Shown here piece after piece: positions 1-9,912 of a stretch of DNA of 10,681 bases; position 1 is the first letter of the stretch, and every line of letters begins with the position of its first letter. Both the position numbers and the translations under genes were made by a program. The notes beneath the pieces were generated by a model that saw only the letters and a list, made by a program, of their open reading frames with translations, did not search any database and had not been told where the DNA came from. Origin of the DNA: Euperipatoides rowelli (taxonomy: Eukaryota > Onychophora > Udeonychophora > Euonychophora > Peripatopsidae); assembly GCA_003024985.2 (NCBI GenBank), contig PXIH01S0006507.1; one strand, 5' to 3'.

Positions 1-1231
1 TATTGTTTTGCACAAAATGTGTATATGCATTTAAAAGTAGGATAACTAAGGATCATTTTCATGTATAGACATTTATCTTAACTTTAACTATTTAGCCACA
101 AGAACGAATCTTGCTTAGGGGCACGGTATTCCCCCCACTTCCCCTAATTATACAGCAATGTAACTCAATATTTTAATGACAAAAGTTAGTTTTTACCATC
201 TTGTTTCATACAGAGATAATTTTTTTCTTTTAGTTGTAAACAAATTTATGATATACAAAATTTTAAATTGTTTAATAAATTTTAAATGTTTACTGCCAAA
301 TCTATATCTTGTTATAGACAGAATAAATTTTATAGTTTAAAACCTTTATTAACCTCATTATAATAGTGATTTCTTTATCAGGCAACCTCACAGCTGTATT
401 AATCCATTAAGCCTGACATTCAACATCAATTGAAATTTTGTCCGCTAAATGCTCAGGGCTTGAACAATTATCTATTAAAAAAAAAATTGGATTTTTTTTA
501 TATCCAATGATATAACATCTGTTTTATGTAGGAGGCAAAACTAAAGAAAAACTTTAATAACCATCTAGATGATTTTTAAAACTACTTTAATGTTACACAA
601 GCTTTAGTTCAAACAGCAAAGTGCATTCTACGAACTATTTAATTTTAAAAGTAAATTTAATGGAGCTTATTTAGTATTTGTATGGACCAAATGCACTGGT
701 CCCTATAAGATGTTTATTTCAGAAAGGTATGAAACAAATTCCAATTGGCTCTGACAATTCTTGATTGCAGGTGTTTTTAACACTAATGACTTTGCAAATA
801 TTTGACCTAAAGAACACTATAGGAAATTATAAATTTCCATAGACATGGCTTCCTTTTTGGCAATGGATCACCTGCTGACAAGATTAGCACATATTGGACT
901 TAGTTTTTGTGGCTGGCAAAATATTTGGTAAATTTTCATATAATTTAAACCTACTATAATTACTGATCATTTGTTTTTGTTGGTAGCTTTTGAAATGAAA
1001 GCCCTTCATGTATACCCTACTATATGGTAAAACTAAACCATTATTTGTTACATCCTGAATTAGTTTTAGACCCTAACTTTTATTTTTACTAATAGAAACC
1101 TAATTAATCAGATCTTTAATCTTAACAATTGGTTAGATTATAAAACTGCTTTTAATAATTTAGTGATGGAATATATCCGTGATTTTTTTTTTAAAAAAAT
1201 CTCAATTCCCAGTTTAGCAAATATTCTTTAG
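1..1231. other. AT-rich non-coding flank, no gene seen
   Basis: I see no coding region, RNA gene or recognisable transposon here. The longest ATG-led reading near GC-richer sequence is 28 codons at 845-931, ending in a stop, with no recognisable motif. Homopolymer runs and short inverted repeats occur: ATTGGAT/ATCCAAT at 486-508, GGACCA/TGGTCC at 684-702, and a T10A7 palindrome at 1181-1201. These are common by chance in DNA this AT-rich. The stretch could be intergenic or intronic. Confidence 0.6.
817..842. repeat. 26-bp near-perfect palindrome
   Basis: The left arm is CTAT-A-GGAAATT and the right arm is AATTTCC-ATAG, separated by ATA. The arms match over 11 bp with one bulged base. It could form a short hairpin, or be the fused ends of a small inverted-repeat element. 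No target duplication or larger inverted repeat was found around it, so it may be a chance feature of AT-rich DNA. Confidence 0.45.
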
Positions 1232-2488
1232 AACAATACTATCATAACACATGCAGATAAGATATTATTAGGAGTTGTTTTATTAAAGAAGAATAACGTG
1301 TAAATCGAAGAAAATCTGGCAGATGATCAATATGGTTTCAGAGCCAACAAAGGAACTAGAGATTGAATAATGGAATTGAACACCATAGCATAAAAGAGGT
1401 TAAAGGATCATCGGACACTGTACTAGGATGTGTGGATTTTGAGAAAGTTTTTGACACGATTGATCATAAGGATCTGATAAATATACTGAATAAGATAGGA
1501 ATTGATGGGAAGATCTTAATAAAAGCAACCTGTACAAAGGACAAACAGTAGTATTAGGATAAATAATAATTTCACTGATTGGTTTGAAGTAAACATTGGC
1601 ATAATACAATGATGCTTGTTATTTCTCTTATTTTCAACATACATAGTGAATAAATCATCGATGAAGATACAAATAACATTGATGTGATACAAATAGGAGA
1701 AATGAGCTTTAATAGATTAAGTTATGCTCATGACATTTCATTCTCATGACAAGAAAGGCAGAATTGGATAGATTCTTGCTAAAGCTTAATATAATTGAAG
1801 TACAATCCAGAATGAAAATTAATATAGGAATGACAAAAAACACTGGTGATGGATAACAAAGGAAATATTAAATACAAGATCGAAATGAAAGGGAAAATAG
1901 TAGAACAGGGAAAAGAATTTTTATATTTAGGCCTCTTTATAATTGAAGATAAAAGAACCACAAAAGAAATCTGAACAATGGTAAGAATGGCAAAATTTGC
2001 ATTTTGGAAACAAAAAGGATTTCTAAGAAGAGACATTATAAACACTTAAAATTGAAGATGTTAAAAATGTTATGTTTGGTCAGTTTTCTTTTATGGATGC
2101 GAGACTTGGACTTCAACCAAAGACTTGGAAAAGAAGATCAATACTATTGATATCTGGTGTGCAAGAAGAATGTTGAAAATACAATGGACAGATTTGATCA
2201 GAAATGAGGAAGTGTGAAAAATATGGAGAGATGGTTATAGTCTTTTGGATGAAGTAAGGAAGATGAAATGGAAATATGCTGGACATGTGTTGAGAGGAAC
2301 TGCAGGAATTAGACTAGTAACAACACACGAGGGATGGACAGAAATGGGAAAAAACAGATTTAAGACCATGGTTGGATGACCTTAAGGACTGGGCTAACAT
2401 CAGGCTCTCTATTAAAGAAGAGCTCAAAATAGAAATATTTAGTGATCAATGAATGCAAGCCTCCACCTCAGAGAACAGATGCAAATGA
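1232..2488 (+). pseudogene. Reverse transcriptase pseudogene of the LINE relic
   Basis: Once the polymerase of the element, now dead. Recognisable protein sequence runs in pieces: frame 2 from 1232 to 1391 (QYGFRANKGTRD at 1328-1363), frame 1 from about 1394 to 1521 (CVDFEKVFD at about 1429-1455, which keeps the motif A aspartate), frame 3 at 1530-1552, frame 2 at 1556-1632 (DWFEVNIG), frame 1 at 1633-1749, frame 3 at 1752-1853, frame 1 at 1852-2046, frame 3 at 2046-2088, frame 1 at 2089-2379 and frame 2 at 2366-2452. In-frame stops include those at 1364, 1391, 1610, 1651, 1747, 1972, 2047, 2215 and 2450; the normal stop is probably the TGA at 2486. The catalytic YADD of motif C reads YAHD at 1723-1734. 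Open stretches on the opposite strand here are shadows. Confidence 0.88.
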
Positions 2489-2516
2489 TGATGATGAACC
2501 TCCACCTCAGAGAACA
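2460..2516 (+). repeat. Duplicated 18-mer with TGA tract at the LINE 3' end
   Basis: CCTCCACCTCAGAGAACA occurs exactly at 2460-2477 and again at 2499-2516, a 39-bp period, with four TGA trinucleotides at 2486-2497 between them. The first copy encodes the end of the LINE protein (ASTSEN); the second lies past its stop. This could be the element's normal tandem 3' tail, used for recognition by its reverse transcriptase, or a local slippage duplication in this copy. Two identical 18-mers in an otherwise heavily mutated element suggest that the duplication is younger than most of the decay. Confidence 0.75.
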
Positions 2517-2656
2517 CACCCAATGATAATGAAATCCTAAATTATTTTGGTTAATAAACATCAATTAATACTTTTAGATTTTGTTAATAAAACATATATT
2601 TTTCCCGCTAGAATTTCCTTAACTCTCTCAAATACTTGACTGTTCTGTACTTTTAG

Positions 2657-2738
2657 TAACTATTCCCACAAAGGTACAAAGAAGCCCCCTCCAAATCTTT
2701 TTGGCCAGGATGAAGGATACAACTGGTGGGGATTTTCG
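2657..2738 (+). CDS. Possible exon of an unidentified gene
   Basis: This 82-bp segment is open in one frame: one leftover base, then 27 codons at 2658-2738 reading NYSHKGTKKPPPN and then LFGQDEGYNWWGFS. It is about 46% GC, while its surroundings are near 30% by eye. A pyrimidine-rich tract leads into CTGTACTTTTAG at its left edge, a plausible splice acceptor. At the right edge TCG is followed by GTATAAGG, a weak donor; if that is not used, the frame ends at TAA 2742-2744 and this would be a terminal exon. An in-frame stop at 2637 bounds it upstream. The peptide (KKPPPN, QDEG, double tryptophan) looks like real protein rather than AT-rich noise, but I do not recognise the family. It could instead be a scrap of an old transposon or chance. 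No neighbouring exon is visible. Confidence 0.33.
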
Positions 2739-2744
2739 GTATAA

Positions 2745-3479
2745 GGATTCCATATTTAAGAATTTTAGTGATCAAAAATGGACCCCATCTCTTCACCAAA
2801 AGTATTTACTCTATACATGATTCTAGGAATATGATCAAAATGATAGAGAAAATCGTGAAATTATTTACAAATGTAAACTGATGTAATTTTAGTTTTACAT
2901 ATGGCAACTAGGATAAAAATAGGAACAGTTCAATTATTTGAGTGTGACATAACTTTATGGTGATGCTATGTTCATTGAACCTCTGTATTATATTTTTACA
3001 AAATTTGCTATTTAATAATAGGAGAATATATTAAACATGTGTTATTTTCACCACAAAAAAAAAGTTGTTAAATTAACTAAATATAAATGTAATAATTATT
3101 TTTCATTATTATAAACTGTTTCCTTGACTCAACATTTTCACAATTAAATGTAATAAGAAAATGTTCTCCAGACATAAACCAGATGGTCAACTTTGTTTTT
3201 CTCTTTATTTTAGCCCCTTTTTTTTTGTTCTCATACTTTTACAATGCATGAAGAACAAATGAGTGATTTAGAAGTAATAGTCTCAAGTAAAGTCACTTGT
3301 GTATCTCATTTATATATGTTGTATTATGCCAAACAAGCATTAATAGATTGAACAATAAACAAAGACTTTCAGTTGTTGCCAAATAATGACCATACTCTCT
3401 TCAAAAATAATGTGATGAAAATATCATTTCTTAGATAAATGGATTTAAGTAACATTTGGTACTATTTTTTATGCTGAAA
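2745..3479. other. AT-rich non-coding stretch, nothing recognised
   Basis: No gene, tandem repeat or transposon end is apparent. It contains scattered homopolymers such as A9 near 3055 and T9 near 3220. If the segment at 2657-2738 is an exon, this would be intron. Confidence 0.6.
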
Positions 3480-4157
3480 GATGTCACTTTTTCTTTTTAC
3501 AATTTCACATTTCCCTTCCAAATTACCATCTTTTCTTTAAATAATGTCACCCTTTCTTTCTATGATGTTACTCTTTCTTTCCAAATCACCCTTTGTTTCC
3601 ATAATATCACTGTCTTTCCATGATATCAACATTAATTCCTTCAATATTATGACCCCTTTCTTTCCACCATGTTACCTTTATTTCCATGTGGTCACACTTT
3701 CTTTCCATGTTGTTACCTTTTTATTTCATGATGTCACCCTTCTTTCCATATCACCCATTCTTTCAATGATGTCACCAATTATTTACATGATGTCACATTT
3801 TCTTCCCATAATGTCACCCCTTCTTTTTATGATGCCACCTTTATTTCCATGATACCACCCTTTCTTTATATGATGTCATATTTTATTTATATGTCACAAC
3901 TATTTCTACTATGTCACCCATTCTTTGCACAGTGTCACCATTTTTCATGATGTCACCCTTTCATTCAATAATATTACCTTTTGTTTCTATGATGTCACTA
4001 ATTTTTTTCATATGCCATCTTTTAATTTCATGATATCATCCTTATTTCCATGATGTCACCCATTCTTTCCATTAGTTCACCGTTACATTCCATGATGTCA
4101 AAATTTCTTTCCAAGGTGTTAATTTTTCTTTTTATAATGCCATTCATGTCTATCACA
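3480..4157. repeat. 21-bp pyrimidine-rich minisatellite (about 32 diverged units)
   Basis: The unit is about 21 bp: TTTCTTTCC followed by ATGATGTCACCC. Units are recognisable by repeated ATGTCAC or ATGATGTCAC blocks, for example around 3729, 3791, 3869, 3938 and 4095, joined by TTTCTTTCC-like spacers. Copies differ at many positions and some spacers are shortened, so the array is old. The + strand is strongly C/T-rich and its complement G/A-rich. Since 21 is a multiple of three, one frame stays open from 3544 to 3852, giving a Met-Met-Ser, Pro and Phe repeat. It has no other sign of being a gene, so I treat it as a by-product. The core TGATGTCA differs by one base from the palindromic CRE site TGACGTCA. 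Confidence 0.9.
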
Positions 4158-5054
4158 TGATTAAATTTTGAATAGGTTATATACTAATAAAGATTGTTTT
4201 CATAATCAATATATAGCATGTTAAAATCTAACTTGGGAATTATGGGCAATCTTATCTGGAAGAAGCTCATTGCCTTAAAATGTTTTACTTTGGAATTGTC
4301 AATAACAGTGGTGAGTTTCCAACTCTGAATTTTTAAAAATTAATAATAAAAAAAAAAAAATGTGTCTTGTAAATGTTAATTTTAGGCTTTTTAGAAAATA
4401 TTTATAAGTTAAACATCTAGACACTTACCTGAACAGCATTATTGACTTGCCCATGATTTTTTTAATATATGTTTATTTTATTTTTAAATAAAGTTATTTT
4501 ATTTTATTTATTTTTTAAAAAAAGGATATTTTTAATTATTACATTTAAAAAATAATGAGAAATGTTCTTTTAAATTATATGATTCAGAAGTGTGATTGAA
4601 GGGGGCAATACTGTGCTGTTCTGTTTATGCTGATAATACATTTACTGGACTTTAAAATGTGTCTAATTGAGTAGAACTGGTGCCAAATGATGGTGTTTAC
4701 AATCTGACAAGGAAGCACTAACATTGCATTGTACCGTACTTTGAGATTTTTGAACCAAGTAGATTTCATCAACATGTCACTTGTATGTAAATTATTATTT
4801 TTCTAAGCTTTAAAAATGCATATAAATAAGGAAACACTCATGAACGGGAAAGAACAAATGGACTGTCTAATCAAATTCTGGATAACAATAGATTGAATAA
4901 TCAAAGGGTTAAATCAGTAGGATTGGAACTGTCATTAAACAGATAGGTGAATTTCATTCTCCCTACTTTTAAACCTAAGAATATTTTATTTTGTGTTTTT
5001 TTCTTTTGAAATCATGATAAGAGGATGACTGAATAGAATTTCTCAGAAATGTAG
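4158..5054. other. AT-rich spacer with low-complexity tracts, no gene
   Basis: An A13 run lies at 4348-4360, and 4456-4556 is almost pure A/T with TTTTA-type repeats. The segment from about 4584 to 4790 is less AT-biased and has a 63-codon open frame on the minus strand, but the peptide has no recognisable domain and no supporting signals, so I do not call a gene. This spacer separates the minisatellite from the large satellite. Confidence 0.6.
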
Positions 5055-5129
5055 ACACAACAATAATTATATTTATGCTTCAAGCTTTGAAAATTTTCAC
5101 ATTGCTAGTTCTTACAGGATTTGTACAAA

Positions 5130-5265
5130 ATTTGTTATTGTATGAAAAAATATATGTGACAAATGATGGAAAATTAAAATTTTATAGACAAAATTATTAT
5201 TCACCATAGATATTGCTATTTAACTTGTAGGTTTTCTTTCAAATCTTTACAGGACTTGAAACTCC
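5130..5265 (+). repeat. Irregular, expanded first satellite unit
   Basis: The distance between the first two ACAGG/ACATG-type anchors (about 5115 and 5304) is about 190 bp instead of about 133. The extra 50-60 bp holds a second TTTACAGGACTT block near 5248 placed before CTCCTCTTTGGACTCTGAAAG. It looks like a partial monomer fused to a full one, a typical product of unequal exchange at an array edge. Confidence 0.55.
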
Positions 5266-5639
5266 TCTTTGGACTCTGAAAGTATTTTCATTGCAGGCTA
5301 TTACATGATTTATATAAAAGGCATTCTGGAGTGACAGTCTAATTGTGATAGATGAGCTAATTATGAGATTTATAAACATGAAAATTATAATTTTTATTCT
5401 TTGGACAATGGTAGTATTTTCATTGTCAGCTCTTACAGGATTTATAAAAAATGCATTAGAGTCAAAGTTTTTTTGTGATAAATGAGATAACTATTTGATT
5501 TTTAATCATACAAAATTGAAGAATTTCTTCTTTGGACTCTAAAAATATGTACTAAACTAGCTGTTACAGGATTTATATAAAATGCACTATTGATGAAAGT
5601 ATGTTTGTTATAAATAAGTTAACTATATGATATATAGTG

Positions 5640-5700
5640 ATGTAAAATTATATTTTTCCTCTTTGGACTTGGAAATTATTTAAAAAATGCACAATTGAGT
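5640..5700 (+). repeat. Satellite monomer with internal deletion
   Basis: CTCTTTGGACTTGGAAATTATT runs straight into TAAAAAATGCACAATTGAGTG. The block of about 30 bp that normally lies between them, TTTTCAATGCCAGCTC plus TTACAGGATT, is missing. This is a simple deletion in one copy. Confidence 0.7.
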
Positions 5701-6782
5701 GAAAGCCTGATGTTGAAAAATTAAGTGATTTTCTGATAGTCACAAAAATTTATATTTTTTTTTCTCTTGGGACTATTTAAATATTTTCAATGCAAGTTCT
5801 TATAAGCTTTATATAAAATGAACTACTTATTCAAAGCCTTATTCTGATAGATGAAGCTATCTGATTTATAATCATTAAAAATAATAATTTTTCTTCTTTA
5901 GATTTTGAATGTATTTTCAATAACATGTCAAACAGTATTTACTGTTTAGATGCACAATTGATTGAAAGACTGCAAGTGATAGATGCGGTGATGATCTGAT
6001 TTAAATTCATGGAAAATTATAATATTTCCTCTATGGTGTCTGAAAGATTTTTCATTGTCATCTCTTACAGGATTTATATAAAATGTACTGTGAAAGTTTG
6101 TTTGATAAAGCTAACCTAATTATCTAATTTAATTTCATGGAAAAATTGTATTTTTTCCTCTTTGGACTCTGAAAGTATTTCCTTTGCCAGCTCTTACTAT
6201 ATTTATATAAAATGCACTGTAAAAGGCTTTTTGTGATAGATAAGGTAATTATCTAATTTATAGACATGAAATATTATATATTTATCTCTTTGGTATATGA
6301 AAGAGTTTTCAAGGCCAGCTTTTAGAGGATTTATAAAAAATGCACTATGGTATTGAGTGTAAGTTTGTTTGTATTCATGGAAAATGATATTTTTTCCTAT
6401 TTTGTCTCTGAAAGTGTTTACAGTAACAGTTCTTCAGGGTTTATATAAAATGCACTATTAATTGAAAGTGGGTTTTGAAAGAAATTGTGATTATATTTTT
6501 TCTTTTTGAACTTTAAATTCATTTCAATGACAGCTATTACAGAATTTTTATAAAATGCAATAATGAATGAAGGCATGTTTGTGAAAGAGGAAGTGATTAT
6601 CTAAGATAGAGTCATGAAAATTGAATTTTCATATTTGGTATCAAAAAGTACTTTCAATACCACCTCATACAGGATTTATATAAAATACATTATTGAGTGA
6701 AATTATAATTGTGACAGGTGAAGTGAATATCTGATTTTTCTAGCCATCAAAAATTGTAATTTTTCTTTTTTGGACCTTCAAC

Positions 6783-7720
6783 GTATTTTCAATGAAATCT
6801 TTTAAAGGATTTATATAAAATGCACTATTGATTGGAAATGTGTTTGTGAAATATAAATGGATTATATGATTTATAGTCATAGAAAATTATATTTTTTTTT
6901 CCTCTTTGGACAAGGAAAGTATTTTCTATGCCAGCTCTTACATGATTTATTTAATGCACTATTATAAGTGTGTTTCTGAATTATGAGATGATTATTTGAT
7001 TTTACGTCATTGTAAATTATAACTTTTCCATTTTAGACTTTGAAAGAATTTCAATAATATAATTTACAAGATTTATATAAAATACATTTATTTATTCAAA
7101 GATTGCTTGTAAAAGAGGAAGTGATTATCTCATTTATAGTCATGGAAAATTGTAATTTTTCCTCTTTAGTCACTAAAAATATATTCATTGCCAGCTCTTT
7201 CAGGATTTATTTAAAATGTATGATTGAGTCAAATTCTGTTTGTAATAGATATGGTAAATACCTGATTTATAGTCATGGAATATTATAATTTGTTCCTCTT
7301 TGGTCTCTGAAATATTTTCAATGTCAGTTATTATAGGATTTATATAAAATGAACTATTGAGTGAACCAGGTTTGTAAAAGATGAAGGGATTATCTGATTT
7401 TTATAGTCATGGAAAATTATAATTTTTCATCTTTGGAATCTGAAAGTATATTGAAAGAAATCTCTTAAAGGATTTATATAAAATTCACTATTGATTAAGC
7501 GTGTTTGTAAAATACAAAAGGATTATCTGGTTTAAGTATATTATAGAAAATTATAATTTTTCCTCTTTGGACAATGAAATAATTTCCTCTGTCAGCGCTT
7601 ACAGGATTTATATAAAATGCACTATTGAGTATAAATGTCAGCGTGAAAGATGTTTTGATTATCTAATTTTAAGTAATGGAAAATTATAATTTTTGCTCTT
7701 TGGACTTTGACAGAAATTCA
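6783..7720 (+). repeat. Possible 5-monomer higher-order period
   Basis: Three consecutive monomers starting near 6783 resemble the three starting near 7450 more than they resemble their direct neighbours. Shared variants are TTAAAGGATTTATATAAAA followed by ACTATTGATT and an AAATA(T/C)AAA(T/A)GGATTAT variant, then CTTTGGACAA in the next monomer, then GACTTTGA followed by (A/G)AATTCAATA in the third. The offset is about 663 bp, or five monomers. The match fades in the following monomers, so any higher-order structure is old or local. Confidence 0.4.
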
Positions 7721-9856
7721 ATAGCCAATTTTTACAGGAATTTTTTAAAATTTACTAGTGAGTAAAAGTGTGTCTTCGATAGATGAATTGAATAGGGATT
7801 TATAGAGGGAAAATTATAATTTTTGCTTTTTGCTCTCTGAATGTATTTTCAATGCCAGTTATTACATGATTTACACAAAATGTGTTATTGAATGAAAGCC
7901 TGTTTGTGAAAGGTGAAGTGATTATCGGATTTATAGTTATGGGAAATTATAATTTTTCCTCTTTAGATTTAGAAATTTTTTTCACTTAGAGTTCTTACAG
8001 GATTTATATAAAATACAAAATTGATTGAAACTCTACAGATGAGATGATTATCTGATTTATTGTTATGGAAAATGGTAGTTTTTCCCATCTTTGGATTCTG
8101 AAAGTATTTTCAATGCCAGTTCTTAAGGATTTATATAAAAATGCACCATTGAGTGAAATTCTGTTTAGGAAAGTTGAATTGATTATCTGATTTAAAGGTG
8201 TAAATTTATAATTTGTGCTCTTTGGTCACTGAAAGTATTTTCAATGCCAGCACAGGATTTATATAAAGTGTGCTATTGGTTGAAAGCCAGTTTGGGAAAT
8301 ATAAATTAATTATCTGATTTATTATCTTGGGAAATTATAATTTTTCTTCAAGTGACACTGAAATATAATTTTCAATACCAGGTCTGACAAGATTTCTATA
8401 AAATGAAATGTTAAGCAAAAGTTATTTGTTAAAGATAAATGGATTATCTGATTTCTAGTAATGGAAAACTATAATCTTTTCTCAATGGGCTCTGAAAGTA
8501 TTTTCAATGCTAACTCTACAGGATTTAAACAAAATGAACTATTGAGTGAAAGTATATATGTGAAAAATGAAGTAATTATCTGATTTATAATATGGTAAAA
8601 TTATAAATTTTCCTCTTTAGACTTTGAAAATATTTTTAAAACTAGATCTTACAGGATTTATATAAAATGCACTATTAATTAAAAGTGTATTTGTGAAAGA
8701 TGAATGTATTAAATAATTAATAATCATGGATAATTATACTTTTTCCTCTTTGGATTATGAAAGTATTTTCAATGCCACCTCTTACAGGAAATATATAATA
8801 TTCCCTATTGAGTGAAATCATCTTTGAAAAAGTCAAAGTTATTATCTGATTTATAAATATTTAAAATTATATATTTTTGTTCTCTTTAGACTTTGAAAGT
8901 ATTTTGAATTACAGCACTAACAGAATTTATATCAATGCACAATTGAGTCCAATTGTGACAGATGAGCTAATTATCTTATTCATAGTCATGGAAAATTTTA
9001 ATTTATCATCTTTGGACTTTGAAAGTATTTACAATTGCAGCTCTAACATGATTTATATAAAATTGACTATTGAATGGAACTATGTGTGTGACAGTTTAAG
9101 TAATTATGAGATTTATATTGATTGAAATTTATAATTTTAACTTTTTTAATTCTGAAAGAATTTTCAATGCTAGATCTTACAGGATTTTTATAAAATTCAC
9201 TATAGAGTGAAATTCTGTTTGAGAATGATTATCTGATTTATAGAGGGAAATTTATAATTTTTCTCTTTTGTCTCAAAAAGCATTTTCATTGCCAGTTTTT
9301 ACAGGATTTATTTAAAATAGGCTATTGAGTGAAAACATCTTTGTGACAAACTGTATGAAATGATTATCTCATTGATTGTCATGGAAAATTATAATTTTTT
9401 GTCTTATGACTCTGGAATTATTTTAAATGCCAGCTCTTACAATATTTACATAAAATGAACTGTTCAGTGAAAGTCTGTTTGTGAAAGATAAAGTGATTAT
9501 CTGATTTATATTCATGGAAAATGATCATTTTTCCTCTTTAGACTTTGCAATTATTTTTATTAACATCTTTTATAGTATTTACATAGTGTATATAAAATGC
9601 ACAATTGATTGAAAATATGCTAGTGATGGATGAGGTGATTATTCCATTTATAGTCAAGGACAATTTAATTTTTCTCTTTGATCTCTGAAAATATTTTCAA
9701 TGCTTGCTCTTACAAGATTTATATAAAGTGCACTATTCAGTAAAGTAGTATTTGTTAAAGCTGAAGTGATTTTCTGAATTATAGTCATGAAAAATTATAA
9801 TGTGCTTCTTTGTTCTCTAAAATTATTTTCAATGTGAGATCTTGCAGGATTTATAT

Positions 9857-9872
9857 AAAATGTAGTATTTAT
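9857..9872. repeat. Left target-site duplication of the tRNA-half insert
   Basis: AAAATGTAGTATTTAT at 9857-9872 matches AAAATGCAGTATTTAT at 9913-9928 at 15 of 16 positions. Taking out one copy together with the 40-bp insert restores a continuous satellite monomer. Confidence 0.88.
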
Positions 9873-9907
9873 AAGTACCGCGCGCTAACCAGTTGCGCCA
9901 CTGGGGC
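9869..9907 (-). pseudogene. 5' half of tRNA-Ile(UAU), retrotransposed, tailless
   Basis: Read on the minus strand from 9907, the sequence follows the cloverleaf of eukaryotic tRNA-Ile(UAU): acceptor strand GCCCCAG (9907-9901), TG, D-stem GCGC (9898-9895), D-loop AACTGGTTA, D-stem GCGC (9885-9882), G, anticodon-stem strand CGGTA (9880-9876), CT, anticodon TAT (9873-9871), AA. It stops in the anticodon loop: no 3' half, T-loop or CCA is present. Box A of the internal Pol III promoter (TGGCGCAACTGG) is intact and box B is missing, so it cannot give a working tRNA. Five extra bases (GATCA, 9912-9908) precede position 1 and may be leader sequence or untemplated. The last four bases, ATAA, are also the start of the target-site duplication. 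The piece has four CpGs in 40 bp while the surrounding satellite has very few, which points to recent insertion. A fragment of a tRNA-Ile-headed SINE is the main alternative. Confidence 0.87.
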
Positions 9908-9912
9908 TGATC

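Larger units (their letters stand above)
1232..2516 (+). mobile_element. 5'-truncated, decayed non-LTR retrotransposon (LINE, RTE-like)
   Basis: This is the 3' part of a non-LTR retrotransposon, an element that copies itself by target-primed reverse transcription. The visible order is: the region before and within RT motif 1, the motif A aspartate region, the motif C region, the linker with a FLYLG-type signature, the FYGCETWT and WCARRMLKIQWTD blocks, the GHVLRG block, and the PWLDDLKDW C-terminal block. No endonuclease domain is recognisable upstream, so the copy is 5'-truncated or decayed beyond recognition before about 1232. The 3' end is placed after a TGA-trinucleotide tract and a duplicated 18-mer, because simple repeats are typical of RTE-like tails. 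No convincing target-site duplication was found. The clade is assigned from remembered family motifs; L2- or CR1-like elements are less likely alternatives. Confidence 0.88.

Noticed and set aside
845-931. 28-codon ATG-led reading, or an exon ending at a GTAAAT donor
   Set aside because: Too short, no clear acceptor, and no protein motif; weaker than the candidate at 2657-2738.
1181-1201. T10A7 palindrome as a terminator or the LINE 5' boundary
   Set aside because: Such A/T runs are frequent in this composition and nothing else marks an element end there.
1400-2045. Minus-strand open frames of 69 and 88 codons
   Set aside because: They are antisense to the recognisable LINE polymerase sequence and show no motif.
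3544-3852. 102-codon open frame on the + strand
   Set aside because: It lies wholly in the 21-bp minisatellite, whose period is a multiple of three, so an open frame is expected. The peptide is a low-complexity Met/Ser/Pro/Phe repeat.
4584-4775. 63-codon minus-strand open frame
   Set aside because: The local base composition is a little less AT-biased, but the peptide matches no family I know and there is no splice or conservation evidence.
7103-9125. Several 61-82 codon open frames on the + strand
   Set aside because: All fall in the 133-bp satellite, translate the repeat itself, and are not kept from one monomer to the next.
9869-9907. A functional tRNA gene
   Set aside because: Only the 5' half is present; the 3' half of the anticodon stem, the T arm, box B and the acceptor 3' strand are absent.
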